From the NCBI RefSeq assembly GCF_900115505.1, contig NZ_FOWQ01000005.1, forward strand, positions 124,001-188,000: a stretch of 64,000 nucleotides of DNA. The letters are read 5' to 3'. The notes beneath the pieces were generated by a model that was not told the DNA's origin, did no database searches, and was given only the letters and a program-made list of their open reading frames with translations. This document shows positions 1 through 7,927 of the stretch, one piece after another (the first letter of the stretch is position 1; the number at the start of each line of letters is the position of its first letter). A program made the position numbers and the translations under genes. This stretch comes from Geodermatophilus dictyosporus. GTDB taxonomy: Bacteria > Actinomycetota > Actinomycetes > Mycobacteriales > Geodermatophilaceae.

Positions 1-89
1 AGGCCATCGGCCTCGACGACGTGGAGGAGGCCTTCGACGACCTGCGCCGGGGCGAGGTGCTGCGCTCGGTCGTGGTGCTCGACAAGTGA
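1..89 (+). CDS. C-terminal end of a zinc alcohol dehydrogenase, probably S-(hydroxymethyl)mycothiol dehydrogenase (partial)
   Basis: Only the last 28 residues are in the window, reading in frame from base 3 to a TGA at 87-89 and ending EVLRSVVVLDK. This tail, with a preceding DVEEAF helix, is typical of class III zinc alcohol dehydrogenases of actinobacteria that oxidise the formaldehyde-mycothiol adduct. The next gene overlaps its stop codon and is related to the metallo-beta-lactamase-fold hydrolase that commonly follows this dehydrogenase. Together with the demethylase genes downstream, a formaldehyde-detoxifying role is likely. Another zinc ADH subfamily cannot be excluded from so short a piece. 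Confidence 0.6.
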   Translation, partial: AIGLDDVEEAFDDLRRGEVLRSVVVLDK

Positions 90-535
90 GCGCCCGCATC
101 GAGAAGGCCGTCGTCAGCGGGGTGTCCAGCCTCGACGGGCAGGACTTCGACGTCGACGACGACGTCTGGCTCGTCGGCGACGACGAGGAGGTGCTCGTGA
201 TCGACGCCCCGCACCGGGTCGGGCCGATCGTCGAGGCCGTCGGCGGCCGGCGGGTGACCGCGATCGCGCTCACCCACGGGCACGACGACCACGTCACCGC
301 CGCCGTCGACCTGCGCGAGGCCACCGGCGCGCCGATCTGGTCCCACCCCGCCGACCAGATGCTGTGGGACGTGGTCCACGGCGGGCCCGGCGCCACCGGC
401 CGCAGCTCCGGCGACCACCCGACGATCGTGCGATCCATCCGGGACACGCTGCCGCCCCTCCCCGGGGACACGGTCGTCAGGACCGGCCACGGTGACGACA
501 CGACGATCGCCGCGGAGGCGGGCCGTGCCGGTTGA
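86..535 (+). pseudogene. Metallo-beta-lactamase-fold hydrolase with internal deletion (likely nonfunctional)
   Basis: The GTG start overlaps the stop of the dehydrogenase upstream, so the two were translationally coupled. The 149-residue product begins like the MBL-fold protein that accompanies mycothiol-dependent formaldehyde dehydrogenase. It keeps the first metal motif, THGHDDH (about residues 64-70), and the late GGPGATGRS and TGHGDDTTI segments. In the family about 50 residues separate LWD-x-H from GGPGATG, including the HTPGH and SGDTLF motifs with metal ligands. Here VVHGGPGATG joins them directly. The C-terminal helix is also lost after AAEAGRAG. Family length is near 205-210 residues. 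The frame is open, so a short product may be made, but without half the metal site catalysis is unlikely. Confidence 0.7.
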
Positions 536-1454
536 GGTGCGAGGCGGGTCCCGCGCACCGAGCAGGACCCACCCGCCTACTCCGGTCCACCGCGGACCGC
601 GGCGGCGGTCCTCGGCCGCGCTGGAGCAGGCGCTGCGGGAGGCGAGCTACGAGGTCCTACCGCTGCGCGGGACCGAGGAGTCGGTCGTCGAGCACGTCCC
701 CCCGAGCGTGCCCCTCACCGTGACGGTGACCGAGGCCAAGGGCCTGACGCCCACGCTCGACCTGGCGGAACGCCTGTCCGGTCACGGGTTCACGGTGACC
801 CCTCACCTGGCCGCCCGACTCGTCCGCGACGCCGCCCACCTGTCCGACGTCGTCGCACGCCTCCACGCCGCGGACGTCGACAGCGTGTTCGTCGTCGGGG
901 GCGACGCCCCCGATCCTGCCGGAGAGTCCCCCGACGCCCTCGGTCTGCTCGAGGCGCTGGAGACCGCCGGACACTCCTTCCGGCACGTGGGGATCGGCGG
1001 CCATCCCGAGGGACACGGTCACATCAGCACGGCACTGATCGAGCGCGCCCTCGAACGGAAGACCCCGCACGCCACCCACGTCATCACGCAGCTGTGCTTC
1101 TCCGCCCCGACGACGACGACCTGGGCACGGAACGTCGCGCTGCGGGGCGTCGACCTGCCGGTCCGGATCGGTCTCCCCGGCGCGGTGACGCGGCAGAAGC
1201 TGGTGCGCATCTCGGCCGGCCTCGGGCTCGGGCAGTCGGCCCGCTTCCTGTCGAGGCAGCACAGCCTGTTCTGGCGCTTCTTCCTGCCGCACGGCTACCG
1301 GCCGGATCGGCTCGTCGACGGTCTCGCGCACACCCTCGGGGATCCCGAGCACCACCTGCGGGGCTTCCACTTCTCCACCTTCAACGAGGTGGCGCGGACG
1401 GAGGCGTGGCGGCAGGACCGGCTGGCTCGCCTGTCCGACGCAGGCACGGGGTAG
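525..1454 (+). CDS. Methylenetetrahydrofolate reductase-like protein
   Basis: Beta/alpha-barrel protein of the MetF-like family (flavin-dependent interconversion of methylene- and methyl-tetrahydrofolate). Recognisable segments are EHVPPSVPLTVTVTEAKG, LAERLSGHGFTVTPHL, VFVVGGDAPDPAGE and the C-terminal GFHFSTFNEV. Conserved sequence starts only near base 615 (ALEQALREASYEV). The preceding arginine- and proline-rich stretch looks noncoding, and no ATG is available. GTG codons at 492, 525 and 537 are in frame; 492 lies inside the remnant hydrolase gene. The start is therefore uncertain and may have been damaged by the same rearrangement. Beside a Rieske demethylase and formaldehyde dehydrogenase, a role in one-carbon recycling is inferred. 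Confidence 0.6.
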   Translation: MPVEVRGGSRAPSRTHPPTPVHRGPRRRSSAALEQALREASYEVLPLRGTEESVVEHVPPSVPLTVTVTEAKGLTPTLDLAERLSGHGFTVTPHLAARLVRDAAHLSDVVARLHAADVDSVFVVGGDAPDPAGESPDALGLLEALETAGHSFRHVGIGGHPEGHGHISTALIERALERKTPHATHVITQLCFSAPTTTTWARNVALRGVDLPVRIGLPGAVTRQKLVRISAGLGLGQSARFLSRQHSLFWRFFLPHGYRPDRLVDGLAHTLGDPEHHLRGFHFSTFNEVARTEAWRQDRLARLSDAGTG

Positions 1455-1474
1455 CGGAGGCTCCGCTCAGCGCA

Positions 1475-1513
1475 CCGAGGGGCCGGGAGGACGTCGTCCT
1501 CCCGGCCCCTCGG
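1475..1513. terminator. Bidirectional terminator-like hairpin
   Basis: A perfect 19-bp inverted repeat with a 1-nt centre (1475-1493 and 1495-1513; a few central pairs must open as the loop) lies between the convergent MTHFR-like gene and the Rieske oxygenase gene. No T-run follows, which is normal for high-GC actinobacterial hairpins. Confidence 0.75.
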
Positions 1514-1527
1514 GAGCGGGTCCGGCC

Positions 1528-2649
1528 TCAGCCCGACAGGCGCTGGGTCAACCACTCGTGGAAGGCGCCGATGTGGTGCTCGGAGGGGACGAGCACGCCG
1601 CCGTTGGCGTAGGCCCGCGAGGACATGGCCGGCTGGGTGCGCTCGCAGGCCTCGAAGTCCTGCTCGTTGACCCGGTGGAACAGCTCCACCGACCGGGACA
1701 CGTCCTTGCCCGAATCCACCACGTCGCGGGAGTAGAGCCAGTCGCACTCCACGATCGTCCGGTCCTCCGCGACCGGGAACATGCGGTGGAAGATCACGTG
1801 GTCGGGCACCAGGTTGACGAAGACCGTCGGCCGGACGGTGATGGCGTAGTAGCGGCGGTCCTGGTCCTCGGCGACGCCGGGGAGCTTGCCGAAGCCCTCG
1901 GTGCCGTCGACGGTGAAGCCCTGGACCTCCTCACCGAACTCCGCGCCGTGCCCGACGAAGAACTGCGCGGCGTAGCCGTCGGCGAACTCCGGGAGCACCT
2001 CGGTCAGCTCCGGGTGGATGGTCGCGCAGTGGTAGCACTCCATGAAGTTCTCGATGATGAGCTTCCAGTTGGCCTTCACGTCGTAGGTGATGCGACGGCC
2101 CACCGTGAGCGAGTCCAGCTCCCAGCGGTCGATGGACTCCAGGTCGCCGAGCCGCTCGACGATGGCGCCCATGACGTCGTCCTCGAACGACGGGGGCTCC
2201 GTCGCCAGACACACCCACGCGTACCCCAGCCACTCCCGCAGGTGCACCGGCACCAGCCCGTACTCCACACGGTCGATGTCGGGCATCTTCGTCAGGTTCG
2301 GGGCCGCGATCAGCTTGCCCTCGAGGTCGTAGGTCCAGGCGTGGTACGGGCACTGGAAGGCGCGCTTGACCGCACCGGAGTCCTCCGTGCAGATCTGCGC
2401 CCCGCGGTGCCGGCAGATGTTGAGGAACGCGCGCAGGCCGCCGTCCCGGCTGCGGACGACGAGCACGCTCTCCCTGCCCACCTGGACCTTCTTGAAGGAG
2501 CCGGGCGTCGGCAGGTCACTCGAGCGCACGGCGCAGAACCACATGTCCTCGAAGACGTGGGCCTGCTCCAGCGCGAAGACCTGGGGGTCGGTGTAGTAGT
2601 GGCCCGGCAACGTGGAGATGAGGCTCGCGGGCTGCTCGGTGGTGGTCAT
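1528..2649 (-). CDS. Rieske non-haem iron oxygenase alpha subunit, glycine-betaine demethylase (GbcA) type
   Basis: This 373-residue protein has the [2Fe-2S] Rieske motif C79-R-H81 and C100-PY-H103, then the mononuclear iron site ENFMECYHCATIHPEL (about 200-215) with His207 and His212. This layout matches ring-hydroxylating-type oxygenases that N-demethylate glycine betaine, stachydrine or carnitine, releasing formaldehyde. The ATG at 2649 is preceded by GAGGTG. An in-frame extension upstream is not conserved in style. A cognate Rieske ferredoxin and FAD reductase are encoded divergently beyond the IclR gene, and a BCCT transporter lies nearby, so a quaternary amine substrate is likely. Which one is not shown by the sequence. 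Confidence 0.8.
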   Translation of the reverse strand: MTTTEQPASLISTLPGHYYTDPQVFALEQAHVFEDMWFCAVRSSDLPTPGSFKKVQVGRESVLVVRSRDGGLRAFLNICRHRGAQICTEDSGAVKRAFQCPYHAWTYDLEGKLIAAPNLTKMPDIDRVEYGLVPVHLREWLGYAWVCLATEPPSFEDDVMGAIVERLGDLESIDRWELDSLTVGRRITYDVKANWKLIIENFMECYHCATIHPELTEVLPEFADGYAAQFFVGHGAEFGEEVQGFTVDGTEGFGKLPGVAEDQDRRYYAITVRPTVFVNLVPDHVIFHRMFPVAEDRTIVECDWLYSRDVVDSGKDVSRSVELFHRVNEQDFEACERTQPAMSSRAYANGGVLVPSEHHIGAFHEWLTQRLSG

Positions 2650-2761
2650 ACGGCACCTCGGGGTTCCGTCGGGCGAGTGAGGGATGCGCCGGAAGTCGCA
2701 CGACACGGGGTCTGCGACGAACCACGGTCGTCGTCCGCCAGCGAGCTCCAGACGACCGCCG

Positions 2762-2799
2762 TGTTGCACATTACTCAGTCGCTCGCGCACAGCGCAACA
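2762..2799. promoter_or_regulatory. Candidate IclR operator upstream of the Rieske oxygenase gene
   Basis: TGTTGC (2762-2767) and GCAACA (2794-2799) form an inverted repeat with a 26-nt spacer, about 113-150 nt before the oxygenase ATG. The same half-sites with the same 26-nt spacing occur at 3726-3763, and a partial copy lies before the BCCT gene. Confidence 0.5.
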
Positions 2800-2852
2800 A
2801 AGGCCCTGTCACTCCTCGACCGCGAGCCGCCCGGAGCTGCAGCGGTACCGGC

Positions 2853-3653
2853 TCAGCGGGACTGGCTGAAGAAGCCCAGTCTCCTGCTCAACTCGTCCGC
2901 ACCCGTCACCACGCGCCTGGCCAGCTTCGGGAAGTCCTCCGAGGCCATGCGGAAGGACGGCCCGGAGACGCTGAGTGCCGCGACGACGTCGCCGTCCGCG
3001 TCCCGGACGGGGGCAGCGACGGCGCTGAGCCCGACCTCGTACTCCTCGACGGTGCAGGCCCACCCCTGCTCGACGATCCGGTCGAGGTCCTGCCGGAGCA
3101 CCTCGGGATCGGTGATCGTGGCGGGCGTGAAGCGCTGCAGGTCCCGGGACAGCACACCCTTGCGGACGGCGTCGGGAGCGTGCGCCAGCAGCACCTTGCC
3201 GCTCGACGTGGCGTGCAGGGGGGTGCCCTGCCCCACCCAGTTGTGCGTGCTCAGCGCCGCCGGCCCGCGGGCCTGGTTGACGTTCACCGCACGGTCGGTG
3301 TCGAGGATGGCGATGTTGACCGTCTCCTCGAGATCGGCCGCGAGGGCCTCGCAGATCCGCCGCCCCTCCCGGGCGATGTCGAGCTGAGCGGCAGCAGCGC
3401 CGGCGAGGCGCACGACACCGAAGCCGAGTCGGTACTTGCCCCGGTCGGCCAGCTGCTCGACGAAGCCCCGGCTCTCCAGCACCGCGACCAGCCGGAAGGC
3501 GGTGGACTTGTGCACGCCCAGCTCGGCGGCCACCTCCGTGACACCGGCCTCCCCGTGTGCCGCCAGGATCTCGAGGACGCTCAGCGCACGGTCCACGGAC
3601 TGGACCGCGGCGACCGAGTTCCGCTCTCCGTTCGCGCCCCGTGGCCCACTCAT
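2853..3653 (-). CDS. IclR-family transcriptional regulator
   Basis: 266 residues from the ATG at 3653 (MSGPRGANGERN). An N-terminal winged helix covers roughly residues 20-80, with AAELGVHKSTAFRLVAVLE as the recognition helix region and RGKYRLG in the wing. The IclR effector domain follows, with segments THNWVGQGTPLHATSSGKVL, GWACTVEEYEVG and AAPVRDADGDVVAALSVSGP. Proteins of this family sense small carboxylates or amines. The gene lies between the Rieske oxygenase and the divergently transcribed ferredoxin-reductase pair, so it probably controls the demethylation genes and itself. Candidate operators are described at 3725-3764, 2762-2799 and 7684-7724. Confidence 0.9.
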   Translation of the reverse strand: MSGPRGANGERNSVAAVQSVDRALSVLEILAAHGEAGVTEVAAELGVHKSTAFRLVAVLESRGFVEQLADRGKYRLGFGVVRLAGAAAAQLDIAREGRRICEALAADLEETVNIAILDTDRAVNVNQARGPAALSTHNWVGQGTPLHATSSGKVLLAHAPDAVRKGVLSRDLQRFTPATITDPEVLRQDLDRIVEQGWACTVEEYEVGLSAVAAPVRDADGDVVAALSVSGPSFRMASEDFPKLARRVVTGADELSRRLGFFSQSR

Positions 3654-3724
3654 GGCCTCAGCGTAGGTCGCCGACGGCACCGGACCCTGCCCGCTCTTGA
3701 CGGGCCCGGCCGCCCTCCAGCATG

Positions 3725-3764
3725 CTGTTGCGTCATCGGCACAAAGTTGCGTTTGACGCAACAG
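3725..3764. promoter_or_regulatory. Candidate IclR operator between the divergent iclR and ferredoxin genes
   Basis: CTGTTGCGTCA (3725-3735) and its perfect inverted copy TGACGCAACAG (3754-3764) flank an 18-nt spacer. A third half-site, GTTGCGT (3746-3752), sits inside and forms a tighter palindrome with the right arm. The site ends 19 nt before the ferredoxin ATG and about 70 nt upstream of the regulator start. This position fits autoregulation and control of both divergent transcripts. Confidence 0.65.
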
Positions 3765-3783
3765 CGATGAGCCTGGAGCGCAC

Positions 3784-4104
3784 ATGATCCTGGTCTGCCC
3801 CACGACCGCACTGCCGCCCGGCGAGGCGATCCGAGTCGAGGCCGACGAGCCCATCGCGGTCTTCAACGTCGACGGCGAGTTCTACGCGATCGACGACACC
3901 TGCACCCACCAGGACGCCTCGCTGGCCGACGGCTGGCTGGACGGCTGCGCGGTGGAGTGCCCGCTGCACGCCTCCTGCTTCGACCTGCGCACTGGGAAGG
4001 TGTCCGGCCCGCCGGCCAAGACCCCCGTCCGCACGCACCGGGTCGTCGTGGCGGACGGCATGGTCTACGTCCGGCCCGGGGTGGCCGCGGAGGGTGCTGC
4101 ATGA
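3784..4104 (+). CDS. Rieske-type ferredoxin (electron carrier for the oxygenase)
   Basis: A 106-residue soluble Rieske ferredoxin with CTHQDA (C-x-H) and CPLHASCFD (C-x2-H) motifs about 19 residues apart. It resembles the ferredoxin component of three-component dioxygenases. It would carry electrons from the FAD reductase encoded next (ATGA overlap) to the Rieske oxygenase at 1528-2649. A GGAG lies about 8 nt before the ATG. It is directly downstream of the candidate IclR operator. Confidence 0.88.
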   Translation: MILVCPTTALPPGEAIRVEADEPIAVFNVDGEFYAIDDTCTHQDASLADGWLDGCAVECPLHASCFDLRTGKVSGPPAKTPVRTHRVVVADGMVYVRPGVAAEGAA

Positions 4105-5273
4105 GCCCGACCATCGCCGTCGTCGGGGCCTCGCTGGCCGGCCTCTCCGCTGCCCGGGCACTGCGCGACCAGTCCTACGACGGCCGCATCGTGGTCATCG
4201 GCGACGAGGTGCACGCCCCCTACGACCGCCCACCCCTGTCCAAGGACTTCCTCGCCGGCAGGGCCTCGTCCGACGACATCGCCCTGGGCGCGCCCGACGA
4301 CGAGGACCTCCACCTCGAGTGGCGGCTCGGCACCACGGCGGTCGGCCTGGACCACCTCAGCCGCTCCGTGCTGCTCGAGGACGGCAGCGAGGTCCGGGCC
4401 GACGGCGTCGTCCTCGCCACGGGCGCCCGCGCCCGGCGCCTACCGGGGAGCGACGGCCTCGACGGCGTGCACGTGCTGCGCTCCCTGGACGACGCGATCG
4501 TCCTGCGGGAGGACCTGGCCCTCGCCGAGCGTCTCGTCGTGATCGGTGCCGGGTTCATCGGCGCCGAGGTCGCCTCCACGGCCCGCACGCTCGGACTGGA
4601 CGTGACCGTCGTCGAGACGCAGCCCGTCCCGCTCGCCGGCCCGCTGGGCACCGACATGGGTGCCGTCTGCGCCGGACTCCACGCCGACCACGGCACCCGT
4701 CTGCTGGTCGGCACCGGGGTCGCCGGCCTGGTCGGCACCGGCAGGGTCGAGGCCGTCGAGCTGACCGACGGCACGCGCCTGCCCGCCGACGTGGTGGTCG
4801 TGGGCATCGGCGCCACACCCAACGTCGAGTGGCTCGCCCACTCCGGCGTGGCCCTCGGCAACGGCGTCCTCACCGACGTGCGCGGCGCCACCAACGTCCC
4901 CGGCGTGGTCGCGGTCGGCGACTGTGCCGCGACGTGGTCGGTCGCCGCGGAGCGGCACGTCCGCACCGAGCACTGGACCAGCGCGCTCGAGCAGCCGGCC
5001 ACCGCGGCCGCCACCCTGCTGGGCACCGGGGGGCCGGTGCCCACGCCCGTGCCCTACTTCTGGTCCGACCAGTACGGCGCCCGCATCCAGTTCGCCGGTT
5101 CGCGGCGCGAGGGGGACGTCGCCCGCGTCGTGGAGGGCAGCTGCGCCGACCGCAGCTTCCTGGTGGTCTACGAGCGCGACGGGCACCCGGTGGCCGTCCT
5201 CGGGATGGACCAGCCCCGCCTGTTCACCCGGTGGCGCAGGCAGCTGCGCTCAGTGGTGCCGACGCCGTCCTGA
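4101..5273 (+). CDS. FAD-dependent ferredoxin reductase
   Basis: A 390-residue NAD(P)H:ferredoxin reductase of the oxygenase-coupled class. FAD-binding GASLAGLSAA is at residues 8-17, PYDRPPLSK at about 37-45, the NAD-binding GAGFIGAEVAST at about 149-160, and VAVGDCA and EHWTSALEQ in the C-terminal FAD region. The ATG at 4101 overlaps the ferredoxin stop as ATGA, so the two are translationally coupled. It is the likely first electron-transfer partner for the Rieske oxygenase. Confidence 0.9.
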   Translation: MSPTIAVVGASLAGLSAARALRDQSYDGRIVVIGDEVHAPYDRPPLSKDFLAGRASSDDIALGAPDDEDLHLEWRLGTTAVGLDHLSRSVLLEDGSEVRADGVVLATGARARRLPGSDGLDGVHVLRSLDDAIVLREDLALAERLVVIGAGFIGAEVASTARTLGLDVTVVETQPVPLAGPLGTDMGAVCAGLHADHGTRLLVGTGVAGLVGTGRVEAVELTDGTRLPADVVVVGIGATPNVEWLAHSGVALGNGVLTDVRGATNVPGVVAVGDCAATWSVAAERHVRTEHWTSALEQPATAAATLLGTGGPVPTPVPYFWSDQYGARIQFAGSRREGDVARVVEGSCADRSFLVVYERDGHPVAVLGMDQPRLFTRWRRQLRSVVPTPS

Positions 5274-5626
5274 CCACCCGGCCCTGGCGCCCGGCGGCGA
5301 CCACGGGGGGTCGGGAGCGCGGCACGTGACGCCAGGCCCCGGGCAGGAGCAGGCCACCGAGGCCCAGGAGGCCGCGGCCGGACAGCGCGAGGCCCCTGCA
5401 GCGACCCCAGCCGTCCGGCCCGGGCACCCGTGCACCGGCGACCCGGGCGCCGGCTGGAGATCCGGGACGAGGTCTCGACGAGCGGAACCGACCCGGGCGA
5501 CCGGCTGCTGTCGGTCCTCTGTCGGTCCTCGCCGCGCTCCCGGCCCCGGGCCGGGCTGCCGGCGTGGCGGACCGCACCGGGCTCGCCGCGCCCTGCCGGC
5601 TCCTCCGCCGAACCGACGCGGCGGAG

Positions 5627-5671
5627 CCTCCCGGCACCGGAGCGGCACGCCGCAGCTCCGGTGCCGGGAGG
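5627..5671. terminator. Bidirectional terminator hairpin; rest of 5274-5692 shows no gene
   Basis: A perfect 17-bp stem (5627-5643 with 5655-5671) and an 11-nt loop lie in the 419-nt space between the reductase gene and the convergent BCCT transporter gene. The remainder of this space is GC-rich and contains no coding sequence I can recognise. Confidence 0.75.
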
Positions 5672-5692
5672 CCCTCCGGGCCGGCCGGCGCG

Positions 5693-7669
5693 CTAGATGC
5701 GCGGACCGGACGGTCGGCCCATCGCCTCCGCCCTGGGCGAGGTCTGCGCGGGGACGGACGGCTCCCCTCCGGCCGGTGCCACGAAGTTGCCGCTCGGGCG
5801 GATGGGCAGCCGGCCGTTCGCCTCCGGGCTCACCGGGGGCGGCCCTCCCGCCCCCGCCGGGGTGTCCGACGACGGATCCGGCGTCTTCTCCACGACCAGG
5901 ACGAAGTCGTCGCCGTGGCGGCTGATGCCGTCGACGACGGCCTGCTCGATGGCCAGGGAGGCGTAGTTGCCGCGCAGGACGATCGGGTCGTGGCGGAGGT
6001 CCTTGACCAGGCTCACCGCCATCGCCGCCATGACCAGCGCGAACGGCAGGGCCGCGATGATCGTCAGGTTCTGCAGCCCCGTCAGTGCGGCTCCGTCCTC
6101 TCCGAGCAGCAGCATGATCGCTGCGACGGAGCCCATCACCACGCCCCAGAAGACGACGACCCAGCGGCTCGGCTCCAGGGTGCCGCGCTGCGAGAGCGAG
6201 CCCATGACGATCGAGGCCGCGTCCGCACCGGACACGAAGAAGATCGCCACGAGGACCATCACGAGCACGGTCGCGGCGGTGGCCAGGGGGTACTGCTCGA
6301 GGACGGCGAACAACTGCCCCTCGGTGGTGCCCTGACCGGCGATGTCGACGCCGTTGCGCTGGGCGGCGATCCCGGCCCCGCCGAACACCGCGAACCACAG
6401 CAGGCTGACCAGACTGGGCACCAGGAGGACGCCCGTGACGAACTGACGGATGGTGCGGCCGCGGCTGATGCGGGCGATGAACAGCCCGACGAAGGGCGTC
6501 CAGCTGATCCACCACGCCCAGTAGAAGACCGTCCAGCCGCGCAGCCAGGTGGCCATCGCATCGCCACCGGTGGCCTCGGTGCGCGCGGCCATCTCACCGA
6601 GGTCGGAGAAGTAGCTGCCGACCGCATCGGGGATCAGGTTCAGGATGAGGATCGTCGGGCCGAGGACGAAGACGAACACCGCGAGCAGCAGGGCCAGGAC
6701 CATGTTGGTGTTGGACAGCCACTGGATCCCACGATCGATGCCGGAGACGGCCGAGGCGACGAAGGCCGCGGTCAGGATCGCGATGATCGCGACCAGGACG
6801 CCGTTGCCGACGTCCCCGGCCCAGCCGAGGATCTCCACCCCGCTGCCGATCTGCAGGGCACCCAGGCCCAGGGATGCGGCCGACCCGAACAGCGTCGCGA
6901 AGATGGCCAGGACGTCGATGACGCGGCCGGCCGGTCCCTCGGCCCGCCGGCGGCCGAGCAGCGGGATGAAGGCGGAGCTGATCAACTGCCGGCGGCCCTT
7001 GCGGAAGGTGCCGTAGGCGATGGCCAGCCCGACGACGGCGTACATCGCCCACGGGTGCAGCGTCCAGTGGAACAGCGTGGTCGCCATCGCCGTCTGGATC
7101 GCCTCCGACGACTCGGCCTGGGTGGTCAGCGGGGGCGGCGCGACGAAGTGCGACAGCGGCTCGGCGACCCCGAAGAACATGAGGCCGATGCCCATGCCCG
7201 CACTGAACATCATCGCGATCCACGAGATGGTGCGGAACTCCGGCCGCTCGTTGTCGCGCCCGAGCGGGATCCGCCCGTATTTGCCGGCCGCCAGCCAGAT
7301 GACGTAGACGACGAACGCCGAGGCCAGCAGCACGAACATCCACCCGAGGTTGCCGGTGATCCAGCCGAGGGCCGAGCCACTGGCGGTGCCGAGACCCGTC
7401 GGGCTCACGAAGCCCCAGGCGACGAAGCCCAGCGCCATGACCGCGGCGATGGCGAACAGGACCCTGTCCACGGCCCAGTGTCGGTCGGCGACGCAGGGCG
7501 GCGGCTCGGCGATCGCCGGGTGGGTGCCGGCCACGGTCACGTCCGTCGCATGGACGGCGGGGCGGTCCGCCGCGGTCGCAGCGCCGTTGTCGGACGGGGG
7601 ATCGGACCCCACGGCTCCTGATCTGCTCCCCCGGGATGAGGACGAGGTGGGCTTCCGTGGGTTCTCCAT
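5693..7669 (-). CDS. BCCT-family betaine/choline/carnitine transporter
   Basis: A membrane protein of about 658 residues with the twelve-helix BCCT core. The glycine-rich helix reads GMGIGLMFFGVAEP, as in sodium-coupled betaine carriers, and the family tryptophan-rich stretch is WTVFYWAWWISWTPFVGLF. A hydrophilic N-terminal tail of about 65 residues and a proline-rich C-terminal tail flank the core. The ATG at 7669 is preferred because GGGGAA precedes it; an ATG at 7681 is also in frame. It probably imports the quaternary amine used by the Rieske demethylase, and a partial copy of the IclR-type operator lies 15 nt upstream. Confidence 0.88.
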   Translation of the reverse strand: MENPRKPTSSSSRGSRSGAVGSDPPSDNGAATAADRPAVHATDVTVAGTHPAIAEPPPCVADRHWAVDRVLFAIAAVMALGFVAWGFVSPTGLGTASGSALGWITGNLGWMFVLLASAFVVYVIWLAAGKYGRIPLGRDNERPEFRTISWIAMMFSAGMGIGLMFFGVAEPLSHFVAPPPLTTQAESSEAIQTAMATTLFHWTLHPWAMYAVVGLAIAYGTFRKGRRQLISSAFIPLLGRRRAEGPAGRVIDVLAIFATLFGSAASLGLGALQIGSGVEILGWAGDVGNGVLVAIIAILTAAFVASAVSGIDRGIQWLSNTNMVLALLLAVFVFVLGPTILILNLIPDAVGSYFSDLGEMAARTEATGGDAMATWLRGWTVFYWAWWISWTPFVGLFIARISRGRTIRQFVTGVLLVPSLVSLLWFAVFGGAGIAAQRNGVDIAGQGTTEGQLFAVLEQYPLATAATVLVMVLVAIFFVSGADAASIVMGSLSQRGTLEPSRWVVVFWGVVMGSVAAIMLLLGEDGAALTGLQNLTIIAALPFALVMAAMAVSLVKDLRHDPIVLRGNYASLAIEQAVVDGISRHGDDFVLVVEKTPDPSSDTPAGAGGPPPVSPEANGRLPIRPSGNFVAPAGGEPSVPAQTSPRAEAMGRPSGPRI

Positions 7670-7683
7670 GACGTTCCCCATCT

Positions 7684-7724
7684 CTGTTGCGTCATTCGAG
7701 ACCGACTTCGCATGAGGGAACCAG
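7684..7724. promoter_or_regulatory. Candidate IclR-type operator upstream of the BCCT gene
   Basis: CTGTTGCGTCA (7684-7694) is identical to the left arm of the site at 3725. At the same offset (7713) TGAGGGAACCA matches the right arm at 7 of 11 positions. It sits 15-55 nt upstream of the preferred BCCT start. Apart from this, 7670-7927 shows no gene. Confidence 0.5.
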
Positions 7725-7927
7725 AATGTCGACGGGCGAACAAGAGTCGAACGTGACCATTTACCCGATCACAACCCGAGCGGACCGGGCGTGACGTCGT
7801 CGTGACGCCAAGGACACAGGAGTCGACGGGCAGAGGCAAGCACCGATGGCCGGCGGGGCGCCCACGGATCCGCGCGAGGGCCGCCCTGGCACCTCCCCCA
7901 GGAGGCCCCGGCCGGACTCGGCGTGGC

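Noticed and set aside
492-524. GTG at 492 as the start of the MTHFR-like gene.
   Set aside because: It lies inside the conserved end of the MBL remnant in another frame, and the added residues show no family similarity.
5250-6515. An open frame of about 420 codons antisense-frame to the BCCT gene and extending into the intergenic space.
   Set aside because: It is arginine- and glycine-rich shadow sequence within the transporter gene. No domain is recognisable.
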